From Mauremys mutica (lineage: Eukaryota > Chordata > Testudines > Geoemydidae), in NCBI RefSeq assembly GCF_020497125.1, contig NC_059079.1, positions 10,621,553 through 10,685,552 of the forward strand: a stretch of 64,000 bases of DNA, read 5' to 3'. Made by a program: the position numbers and the translations under genes. Shown here one piece after another: positions 1 through 12,100 of the stretch. Position 1 is the stretch's first letter. Each line of letters begins with the position of its first letter. The notes under the pieces are model-generated. The model did no database searches. It saw nothing but the letters and a program-made list of their open reading frames with translations, and was not told where the DNA came from.

Positions 1-134
1 ATATCAGTCACTGCAGGACCTGGTGCTCCCAACTCCGCCCTACTTGTTTGGTATTCTCGTTCAGAAATGGGAGACTCCCTGGGCTAAAGTGTTCCCCATC
101 CGACTGATGTTGAGACTTGGAGCTGAATACAGAC
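1..134 (+). CDS. ZFYVE9: ZFYVE9 coding exon a (5' end cut by window)
   Basis: The open frame starts at base 2 ([17 protein letters not shown] and on) and ends one base into a codon before the donor gtaagt at 135. Base 1 is the last base of a codon or lies in the preceding splice region. It encodes the hydrophobic start of the C-terminal domain. Confidence 0.9.
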
Positions 135-3100
135 GTAAGTAGCATGTGTAAGTAGCATGTGTTCTCTTAACTGTAGTAATATATATTATTGACTTATTAC
201 AGGAAGCAAGTGGCAGAATTTAATGTAAAATGATGAAGTCTGTAGGTGATTATTAAAACATTAAAAACCACATTAATAAAGATAATTAATTTCGGCATTC
301 ATTGTTTGGTTGAGGGGTGTGTGTGTGTGTGTAATTAGTTTAACTTTTATGTGTATCTATTATAACTAAGATTTTCCAAAGTGGCTGATGAACACTTAAA
401 CAAGTGATCTGATATTCAAAGCTGCTGTGGTTCACAGGCTGTCATGGATTTCAGTAGCTCTGGGGACACAGTACTTTAGAAAATAAGGATTTAAGAGCCT
501 TACTTTAGACATCCTTTTTGAAAATCTTGACATAATTTATATTTAGTTCATTTTCCTCATAAATTTGTTGCAACATAATGTAACATGACCAAGCACATCC
601 CTGTGCATGTTGAGTTGTATCATAGATAAAATTTTATAATATGGATAAGTATGCCAAGGAATGCAGATATTTTGCTGCCATTGGCATGTCAGAAATGTAC
701 TTTTAGTCCTTCTGTTTAATTTTTCCTATATGAAGAGGCTTAGATTGTCCGTTTATTGCATAACCTTTCAATAGATGAATCTGAATCTGATTACTCATTT
801 TTTTATTTTCCTAGTTTATCCATGCCCACTTTTCAGCGTCAGATTTCGTAAGCCATTGTTTGGGGAGACCGGACACACAATTATGAATCTTCTTGCAGTA
901 AGTGATGAGTGGGGTTTTTGTTTGTTTTTTCTGTCTGTATATATGGAAGGGAATGTTGTACTATAAGATTATCTTAATTTATTTGTATAGTTACTAACTT
1001 TCAAAACACTGTTATTGTGGTATTTGGGTCGTGACCTATTGTCTAATCTAGATATCAGACAGCAACTTTTGATGATGCAATAAATATTAATGATGTGCCC
1101 AAATCAGAACTCTGGGTGTTGAACCACTGTGAATTTTTGGATCTGGATCTAAATTTTGCTGCTCAGACCACTCCTCAAAAATTTAGTCATAATTCTGTGA
1201 TTATAAAAAGTTCTAGCTGGAGCTAACTTGTTAATTCTTAAGTGTAGGGAATTCTCCATTTGGTACATGCCTTACTCTCACTCCTGGTGAATCTGAGGTC
1301 TCTGTCTAATCTATCAGAATGCAGAGAAAGATCAAGTTTTCCTATCTAGAGTAATGGTGCATGAGTCAGGAGAATATTAAATATTATGCATTATACTTCT
1401 ATTTAATAGTTCTGTACCTTGGTCTCTTTCTGAAAGGAGAACTACCCTGTGTCACTAATGACTACGTTGTTTCACTTCTTTGTTCCTCTAAAACACAAGG
1501 ACTTCAGAAATTACCAGTATACGTTGCCAGTGGTCCAAGGTTTAGTGGTTGATATGGAAGTGAGAAAAACCAGCATCAAAATCCCCAGCAACAGATATAA
1601 TGAGGTAATACTTAGAGTAAATATGTATGTGTAGTCTAGTACAATTTAAAGATGAGAGAGATTGGGTCCAAAGCAATTTATTGTGTTTGCCACTGCCAGT
1701 GAAAACTGCCTCAGAATTAAACTATAAATGTATTATGTATAAATTTTTTATATATGAATTGCCTACAGAAATGAGTTATGCACAGATCAGTTCAGTGTGG
1801 CATTAGTTAAAAATAATGAATAGTTGCTCTTCTTTATACAGAGGTTATTACTTTTAAATAGACTTCAAATGTAATTAATTGAAAATCGGGGGTTAGAGAG
1901 TTGCACATACTATTCTGATTTGAGTAAAATCAGTTAAATAACACATGCTGTATGAGTGTAAAGTGAGGAAAAAATGAACTTTCTCCAAGTACATGTTGTG
2001 TATTCGTAGTGTTTGTGAAGGTATTTGTTGGATCTTTGAAGATTTTAATGCAAAATATATCTCTGAACATTTGAAACAAGAGTTAGATTTAATTGCATGA
2101 GAAAAGCTTCAGCTGTTTTTTAGACTTAGTTGATGTTCACAGTCAAACTGTTGAGTGACAATCATTGTTGAGTGATTTGAACAATATTGGGGACCAAACA
2201 ATGGAGAGGTAATAATTCAGTGGTGATGTATCTAAAGGGCTAGTGACGAATGATCTCCTTGAGGTTTTAAAGGAAATCAGTAGCGGAGACAGGAGTCAGT
2301 CTTATGCTTTCCATCTATGATATAGCACCAAATAAGAATGAAACACAGAATAGGAGAGAAATGGATTTTGATACTTGCCAAATAGAGATGGAGCATCAAT
2401 TTGAGAAAAGGATGCATTTGTACTAATTCTTTCAAAGAGAAATGATCTGTCCAGGTAGATTCCTGCAAGCACTAGAGAGGTTTGCAAACAGAGAATTTCT
2501 TATAGATACAACATATAAACCTGGGCACTAGACTAGGATTAGCCCTTTAATATCCTGCTGATTGGTCACTTGAAAAAAATACCTGAACAGACAGCTTCTG
2601 GGTTATGGATATAAGGGGATCACCAAATTTGTATTTTCTTGAGGAAAAACTAATATAAGTATAAAGGGGTTGCACAGGACCAGTCGCTCCGCAGTTCTGT
2701 TCAAACAGAGCAGACATTAAGATTCCACAAGCACTGCAGAACTTATTTAATGAAGTGAAGTCTTGAAATTGTACGATGCAGTGTGGTTCATAATGAAGTT
2801 AAAAATTGATTTTGGAGGTGAACTAGAATTGTCCATTTATCTGGAGGGAAGCCCTGAATTCAGTGGATTATTGAACAAAATATATGGAAGAACTTACTTT
2901 CAAAATAATTTCTTGACTAACCTCTCTTAGTTTAAATGTATAATGGTTGAAATATGACTTAATTTGAGAGTTTGAGCTATGCCATTATTTGAACCATTGT
3001 AAATTAGGAACTGATAACTCCAGGAAGGTAAGAAAGTCAAATTCAATTTAAAAAGGAAAAAGGAATTGTTAATATAAAATAACCATTGCAAATTTGAACA

Positions 3101-6100
3101 CACAACTCGAGAAATGCTAGGGTTCAAATTCTCAAATAGTATTAACTTTGTCAACTATATATATTAAATTTAATTTGAATTTTGTCTAATTAATAATCCA
3201 AAATGGTAACTGTTGCTACAATGCTAAATTTTGCATTTCTTGACCTCTTGTGTTTACATTTATAACATTAATGTTGTAAATAGAGCTATATGCTTTATGC
3301 ATTTAATCCTTTTTCCTTCAGGGATGGGGTGGGTGCAACCGGAGTCCATCACTCAGCCTCTGGAGGGGCTACGATCTCTGAGAATACTTCTCCTGACACA
3401 TGCACTGATGTACCAAGGAATGCCTTGATGCATTGAATGTAAACCTTCTACCCCCAATGGGATGCAGGGTGGAGAACTGAGGGAAGGGGAGTATGTGGAG
3501 GGTAGGGGCACTTACACTGCATCAGTGAAAGGGATATAGTATTATACTCATTTTACAGATTGGGAAACTGAGACAGCAGCTAAATGACATGCCCAAAGGC
3601 ATACAGGGGACCATGACAGAGCCAGGATTAGAACTGAGCTCCCAGTTCTGTGTTCAGACCATACTGGCTCCCAAGAAGTAATATGCATTCCTCTGAGAAG
3701 AGAACAAGCAATTGCCTTATAAGAGTTGTGCCTAAAATGTATCACTTTTGCAGACTTGTTTGAGACCTTATCGAGGTGTTTCCTGTGCAGAATGGCATTT
3801 TTAAAAGCTCTTATAGCATCAGAGCAGCTGCTGCATTTCATATAAGGTTTCATATAACTGAATTTCAAATCAGGTTTTCCATACAAAATGCATTCCAACA
3901 TGCTTTAGAGTGGAAATAATAGCAAGGGAGAGTAAAAATATGTATATAGGCAATGGGAAAAGCTATTTTTAGATGAGATTTGAGAGGATGGAGTTACTGA
4001 GGCAGAAAGATACAGGAAGGCTAGTAACTGAATTATAAGGTGTATTAATTCTTGACTGCCACTGTGAAGGGGAAAAAAGCCCCCATTTCAGCCGGTATGG
4101 ATCTAAAGCTATTGTACTTGAAGATTGTATATGCAATACACACTAGATGGTAGTTAATTTCCGTGTGGTTTAACTGTTTGCCCAGGGTTTATGTATTTGT
4201 TATCTTCATTTTTGTACTGTTTGCTAACTGTGCTAAACTGAACCTTGCGGAAATGCCTGTAGTAAAAAGGTGTATCAGCACCTCTGTATTAGGTTGGGTT
4301 CAGTTTTCTGCTTGAAGCCGGGATTCAGCCTCTTGTTTATGTGAAGAATACAATGTATCTTCCTCAAAATTTACAGCACAGGAAAAATTGAAGTTTCTGG
4401 AGATTCTCAATTAATCTGTTTTTAAACATGAGACTTTTGAGAACTTTTTTTTTCACCTCTTTTCTAACTAAAGGCTGGTTTATATCATTCAGACTGTCCA
4501 TTCAGTTAAAACTATTGAAATCTCATGCATGGGCTACATTTGGAGAAATGTGCCTCTAATTAAGCAAAGGTATTAACAATTACTGTATCCGGTCTTTACC
4601 TTTACACTCATAATTTTCCAGTACTCAAAATGATTGCCATTTCCTCTAACTTTCACTGGGACTTAAGACTCCCAGTTGCGTTGAAGTTACTCCTGCCCTC
4701 AGTACAGATGCCTGTCATTTAACTAATGCCCTGCCATGTGAAAGTGAGGCTGCCATGTTGTTTCTAATGGGACTGAAGGCAAATGGTGCCCTTGGTAAAG
4801 GTGCCTGCCATTTCACTAAAGTCTTGCCTTTGGAACATGAGGTGCTGAAACCAATAATGAAACACACTACAGTAATACAAAACCTTAACTATGATTTCAT
4901 ATCTCCCCCACAAAACACACCACACACTTAACCTGTGCATATATGTGAGTGTTGAATATTTGCTGATATTGTAATAAGAACATAAGAACATAAGAGGTAA
5001 TTAAGGTTTTGTGTTGTATTGAGCAGGAGATTAATGTGTTGTGTGTAATGGGCCTCCTTTTCACTTGGAGTCAGAAGAGAGTGTGTAGTGTCTGGTGCTG
5101 TCAGTGAAAATGTGTTGATGTGAGCATGAGGGTTCATTAAGAAGTGTCCCATAATGTGATATTTTCCTTGCTTTTTTGCGCTGCATTGAGAGGTTGTTAC
5201 AATTAATCTTATATGCAGTAGTGTTTTAGCTATGTTGGTCCCAGGATATCATAGACACCAGGTGGGTGAGGTAATCTCTTTTATTGGACTTACTTTTGTT
5301 GGTGAGACAAACTTTTGAGCTTACAGAGTTTACACAGTCCAGAGCTGAAGAAGTGCTCTGTGTAAGCTTGAAAGCTTGTTTCTCTCATGAACAAAAGTTG
5401 GTCCGATAAAAGAGATTACCTCATCCACCTTGTCTCCACAATTAATCTTACATGCTTACGCTCCTAAATTCCATTCACTTTCAGTGAGACTTAAGCACTT
5501 TTGAAAATGGGCATAGGTGCTTCTGAAAATGTTATGATGTGAGTGTTGCCAAGTTTGCTAGTCTTTGCAAAGGTGTCACAGTTGAATAAATTCTAATAAG
5601 ATTCTTCAACCAGATTAAACCACACAAGCCACTGTTTATTCTAATAACCCATGTGAAGGATTTGAGGCTAAATGAAAGTGATAAACTTCCTTTTTGTTTG
5701 CAGATGATGAAAGCCATGAACAAGTCTAATGAGCATGTTCTAGCCGGGGGAGCATGCTTCAATGAGAAAGCAGACTCTCACCTAGTGTGTGTCCAGAATG
5801 ATGATGGGAACTACCAGACGCAGGCCATCAGTATTCATAATCAGCCAAGAAAGGGTGAGATGGGACAGGTCTAAGGGAGCAGATGGAGGCTTTTCCCACC
5901 CAAAGCACCTTGCATGACTTTCTTTTGTCTACTGCGCTGCCATTAAATATGTAAATATGCCAAAACAGGTTTTGCCTTTAATTCATGGACCTTCTGAAAT
6001 TAATATTTAGCACAGGAACCAGTTACAATTGTATGACTAGAGAGCTCCTAGTACTTGATGGGGGCATGGCTTCCATACATGCAGCATCATGGGAAGGCCC

Positions 6101-9100
6101 AATGCAAATGTGTGAATAATAAGAAAGTGCCCTATTTGCCTCTGGATTACCCTGCCCATCCTCCTGGCACTCCTTTTCAATGTCCACAGTTTAATCTGGT
6201 GTTTGAAGTACACCTCTACCCCGATATAACGTGACCTGATGTAACACGAATTCGGATATAACGCGGTAAAGCAGCGTTCCAGGGTGGGCGGGGCTGCGCG
6301 CTCCGGTGGATCAAAGCAAGTTCGATATAACGCAGTAAGATTTTTTGGCTCCCAAGGACAGCGTTATATCGGGGTAGAGGTGTATTGCATACTGTTGATG
6401 TGGATTTTTGTTCCCTATCTATGGTTCAGATCACACCTCTCTATGGTTACTGGTGGTGGTGAGTATTTGTCCAGCTGAGATTTGAGTTGGCAGCTTGCCA
6501 GTTCAAGGGCCTCACATAACTGACATAAAATGAAGCAGGTTTTCATACCCCTCAGGGACGTAGTTATACAGAGGTAAGTTTGTAGTGCAGATCTAGCCTT
6601 AGTGTACCTAACCCCTCCTCACCGAACTGCAAGAGCTTTGTGTGTGTATGTTAATTAGACCATTTGATTTTCAGGCTTTATTTTTTATTAAGACCAGGTG
6701 AAATGATGCAATAGCATCATTTTTTTTTTTAAACCAGACCATGTCAGAGTTGATAATCTTATGTAGAAGCTCCATGATGTCTCCAAATGAGTACAAATTT
6801 TTTTTCTAACCCTGAACATTCATGATCTTCACTCACAACTTCAGGATATGCGTTGGCATGTTGGTTCCTCTAGGGCTGGCACTAATTTCTAAGTAGTTAT
6901 TTTCTGTACATAGAGCATGGGAGGATGGATTTCAAGGAGCTCCGTTGTGGTACTGGAGACACAATGGCCATTCCAAGGGCTTTTGCTTTTAAGCTGGCTG
7001 GCAGCTAGTTTAGAAAATTTGAGCCACTCTCCTGACTGGTCAGTAGTACAATGTCATCAGCAAAAAGCCCAAGTAAGATTGTTTCTAATTGCCCGAGGAC
7101 TTTTTAAAGGTCATAATGTGCATGTTTACCCCCTAAAACAGACCCCTCATTCTTAGTGAAAAATAAACTAATTAAATATTAACATTCTTTAAGGTTGGCA
7201 AAAATTGTCCTCAGGTTTAGAATATCATCAGACAAGGGCACCCTTGCTGCCCAAGCATCTGATACACACTGGAATCATAATAACTTTGTGCTACATAATT
7301 CCTTATTTAGGTTATTAGCTTCTCTGTGGATGATACAGCTACAATACCTGATTCTTGCATAAGGCATTGCTTTGACAAGAGCCTCTCTAAAATCAGTCTT
7401 GTTATTGCAGTGACTGGTGCCAGCTTCTTTGTGTTCAGTGGAGCTTTAAAATCCTCTTCAGGCTACCTTGCCAAGTCCAGCATTGTAGAAGGTAAGGAAT
7501 GAACAGCTTGCTCAAAGAACATTGCTTCCCTCCTGAAAACTGTATATTTGAGCAGTATGCACAGCTTAGTTCTTGTGCCCTGGGTATTTGAGAATCACTC
7601 TGGTTACTCGGTGTTATCTCACTCTTTAGCTAAACACAATTTTCCATTATGGCCTGTAACTTAATTTAACTGAGAAAATGAGAATAACTAGTCCAGATGC
7701 CCTGGGACACCAGTACAAGAAAATGAGGGTAAACGTGAAATACTTGGCTCCTGTGCTGGGGATCAGAGCTTACAATCCTTGACTGAAGTAGAAAATTGCA
7801 AGCATAAGAAACTTGGAGTTTATCTCCATAGCAAGAGATGAAGCCCTGCTGTGCATTAGCCTGTTCATTTTAGCCTTGCAGTGGGCAAGCTTATAAAGTT
7901 CTGAGGTTTGTATCCTAATACGTTGTCAGGTGATAGCGTGAAAGGTCAAGATTGTTTAAACTGGGTTGTCACCATAGTTCATTCTTTCTTTGCCATCAGA
8001 GTCAGATGATGGAGCCGAGTCTCCAGTTTGTGCTCTCTCTCCTATATTTTTGAGGGAGGGTCATGGCTTATAAAAGTGCCACATTAAAACAAGGCTGAGT
8101 ATATGTTGTTTTGCTACATTCTTTACTTAAACCAGAAATGAATTTTTTTTTGTTCAGGATGCTGAGTTGGAAACTCATCAGCTGGAGAGTTGGAATACCT
8201 CAAGGAATTAGTAACTTGCTGTTTTATGGAACTGTTTGTTACCAAGTTACTTGTGCAAACACAGTTTATTCAGGCTGGTAATATCCAAAAGCTGAGACTT
8301 ATTTTTGTTTAACAGCCTGTGTGAACTGAGTTGCTGGCTGTGGTGGGATTCCTGGTGGGCAAGTGTCCACATCACAAAAAACACTGTTACTGCTGGAGTC
8401 CTTCTTGCTGATCTCATTGGAGGCCAAATATTTGAATGATCATGATGGTTTACCTCTCATACCTTGAGGTGGGATGTCCAGAACAGCAGTGGCAGGGCTG
8501 TGCGCTTAAACTCGTGGTTGCCATTGCTAAGGTTGAAGCCGTTCTGTAGGTAGACGTCAGCTTCCACTGGTATGTCCTCCAGGCTGCATTCATAAATGTT
8601 ACATGGTATAAACGACATGTTGAGGATGGGAATGCTACTAAGCCAACAGCTTTCTATAGCGTTACTACTTATGGCCTTTCAAATAGATATTGCACGTTGA
8701 CATTGAATCATAATAGGAAGAATGTTTTTAGCCCTGTTGTGAATGTTCTTTCTTAAATGTGGCTGTTGGTTGTTTCTGATCATGATAATTCTTGATTCCT
8801 TAGATGGTGTAATGGTCCAGATAACTGCTGAGAACATGGACTCTTTGAGGCAGGCTCTGAGAGAGATGAAAGACTTCACTATTACTTGTGGCAAAGTAGA
8901 TGCTGAAGAGCCTCAGGAACACGTTCATATTCAGTGGGTGGATGATGACAAAAACTTTAACAAGGGGTGAGTAGATGAATAATCCCTTGACACTTCTACA
9001 GTGTTTATTTGGCTCTGTTTTGTCTGCTGCTATGTGTCTGTATAGCGTACTAAGAGCATGTTCTATCTATGAAGAAGAATCCACATGCTTTGTGATTTTT

Positions 9101-12100
9101 AGAGTGCTCCAAGTTTCTCAGATAACATTTGTGACAAGATAAAGGAAGAGTAATCATAGAAGCGTTTGACTTTTTGCAAAATAATTCTTTATTATATATG
9201 TTTGTTAAAATTCTGAGGAGCTGATCCTGAAAGGTAAAGAGTGACTTCTTCAAATCAGTATGGACTGAAGGTGCTTAGCCCCTTGCAAAGTTGCACCATT
9301 AGTTTGAGAGATCAGACTTTTGAATCTGTTATTAAAATGGGGCTGAGGTAAATAGAACTTCAGTGCATCAGATTAGAAAGTTATCAAGGCTACAGAAAGA
9401 TTTCTGCTATTGCAAATTTCCAGTTATTTTAAACCATTATACTGGTTGTAAAAGGCCACCTCGCTGCTAATTTCTGAGTGCTGAATCTTGCACGCTAGGA
9501 AAGTTTCTTATTCCTTCCACTAAGGTGGTGGTGTGGGTAAAATCTGATACATGCTGGACAGCAGCAGTGAATCTATAACCTTGAATCTGAAACCTTAACA
9601 ATCAATGCAAGATGGCGAGTACCTGGCAATTTAAGCATTAGGGCATGCAATGTGATGGGCGAGGTTGAAAACTCAAAGAAGCATGGATAGTAGCAGCAGC
9701 CTAGAAAAGGAGACTGTTCTTTAGGTAAAGACATTTCACATGTGTTTGGGATCATTTGTGAAGTCCCATAGAAGTCGCCATTTCAGGGCATTAGTTGGGC
9801 TGCTTGTTCTGTTAAATTCAGGGTAAGTAACATTTTAGACATGACTGATTTGATATTTATAAATAAATAAAATTCCAATCAATGTGCAATAAATCTACAT
9901 AGGTTTCTGTATGTTCCATGTGTGGAGAGCTCATCAGTCCCTTGTGAGGTCACAGCTCAAATATAAGGCTATTGCAGACCTAAGGCAAGCTACCTCTCTA
10001 CTCCCCAGCCTCAACTCCACCTAGTCTAGGAGGATTTCAAGTCTAGATACTATATCTGATTGATTCCTGTGTGATATGGCAGAAAGCACTGCACTTTTCA
10101 GCTGTATTTATCTGGGGTAAACTCTCAACACAGCAGGAAGACAATTTCAAAAAGCCTGATTACTGTTGAGATCCATGCACCTGTTCACACCACCACAATT
10201 GGAATTAGTGATGATATTCAGTACATTGAGAGAGATCTTTCTCTGGAGATCTCCCTTCTGGGATAGTTTGTGTTTGTCCATTTTAGCAAATGTGGCAAAT
10301 CACTGTGTGGCAGTTTAACTGCAGAGTGCTCACTTTTCAAATAACCTGCAGTGGGGTCACTTTGAGAATCCAGGTAAGTCAAAACAAGTGCCCTTCACAA
10401 CCCTTATACACCTCTACCCCGATATAATGTGACCCGATATAACACGAATTCGGATATAATGCGGTAAAGCAGTGCTCCAGGGGAGCGAGGCTGCACACTC
10501 CGGCGGATCAAAGCAAGTTCGATATAAGGCGGTTTCACCTATAACGTGGTAAGATTTTTGGCCCCTGAGGACAGCGTTCTATTGGGGTAGAGCTGTATGA
10601 GGTTTTCCTTTACAATGTCCTCTGTTCTGCAAATCTACTCAGATGACCAAATTTGAAATCAGGTTTTATATGATGGCATTTAGTGTTTGGAGGCATTCTG
10701 CTAACTTAAAGTTGTTTTTCCCTTCCTCTTTCTAGTGTTATAAGCCCCATTGATGGCAAATCCATGGAGTCTATAACCAGTGTGAAGATATTTCATGGCT
10801 CAGAGTATAAAGCAAATGGAAAGGTCATTAGGTGGACGGAGGTAAGAAAACAAAACTAATCTGCACATAAAACAGGAGTCTTGGTGCTTTGTGACTAAGG
10901 AGCTATAGAATGTAGCCTCCCTTTGACCAGAAACCAACTCTACTTGCTCTGCCCACCAAACTGAAAGCAGTAAGATTTTTATGGGGAAACAACAGTGGCC
11001 TTTGCACTAGGGATGTAAATATCCATTAAAAGAATTAACTGTTTAAACAATTAAAATGATATTGTTTAATCGCTTAACTGATTAAAGGGAGAAGGGCTAG
11101 GGCTGGCGTGGCTGGGGCTGGCAAGCCGGCCGGCATGGGTAGGGCTGCTCCGGCTGGCCGGCACGGCGCCAGGGATGGGGGTTTATGACATATGCTTCTG
11201 GTTAATTGTTTAGTATTTTATATCCCTACTTTGCACCTGCCAGGAGGTCTTCAGTGACTGCATAATGTATAAGTGGCAATGTCATGCCATTGAAATGTCT
11301 TGAGGTGCTACAGAGCCCTGGAAATAAGTAACCACACATCACTGGCCATCCCACCTAGTGCACTTTTACTGAGTTTTGGGACAATCGGCATTCAAGTTGA
11401 GGGCTGAGGAAAGTGCTGTAGCTCTCCATTATCTAAAGGGCACAAGCCTGTGTATTTGTGTTGAAGTTCTGTTCAGCAAGAGCATTTAATGGAGACAAAA
11501 TCCCAAACAGTTTTTAAATATCAATTATTTTGAGCTGCAAGCTGCATCTTCCCAGAATAATATCCATTCCGTGTGGTGCAGTCAAACTGCCAGTGCCAAG
11601 GAACTCAAAGCTGCTTTTATAAAGGATTGGGGTTTTTTTTGTAATACTCAATCTTAATCTTGCTCTTTATTGACCTATTAACAGTTTGGGGATGGAGCAA
11701 CTTGAGCTCTGAAATGGCAGCGAAAAGACCACTCTTGGTGAATGAATTGTACGAAAAGTTAAAAACAAGGTGCCATAGTATGAATGACTTGGGTTATTTG
11801 TTTTGTCACCCAGCATTGGCCATGGTGTTACTCGACTTACAGGGCTGGAGCTGTGGATTTTGCCAGCACAGAAGTGTTAATGTTAAATGGTTCTTTGCAA
11901 ACTGTTTCAGTTAATTTGCTCAGTGTTAGCTGAAGGGAAACCAGGCAAGTTTTAGCTGTACCACTCGTCAGACATGTATTCTTTTCCCAATATTCAGGGT
12001 GATTTGAGGGAATGTTTAGTTAATAACTGTATAAAAAATTCTGGCTTCTTTCAGATTGCGGGGGTTTCTACCATAACACACTATTTATTCTGAAGTCACT

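Larger units (their letters stand above)
1605..5703. other. ZFYVE9 intron, 4.1 kb
   Basis: The longest intron of ZFYVE9 here. Apart from the MIR-like piece at 3530-3670 and the inverted repeat at 5215-5440, I see AT-rich unique sequence with no exon and no coherent open frame. Confidence 0.7.

Noticed and set aside
3548..3901. 117-codon minus-strand open frame
   Set aside because: It starts in a MIR-like repeat and continues into plain intron; chance frame.
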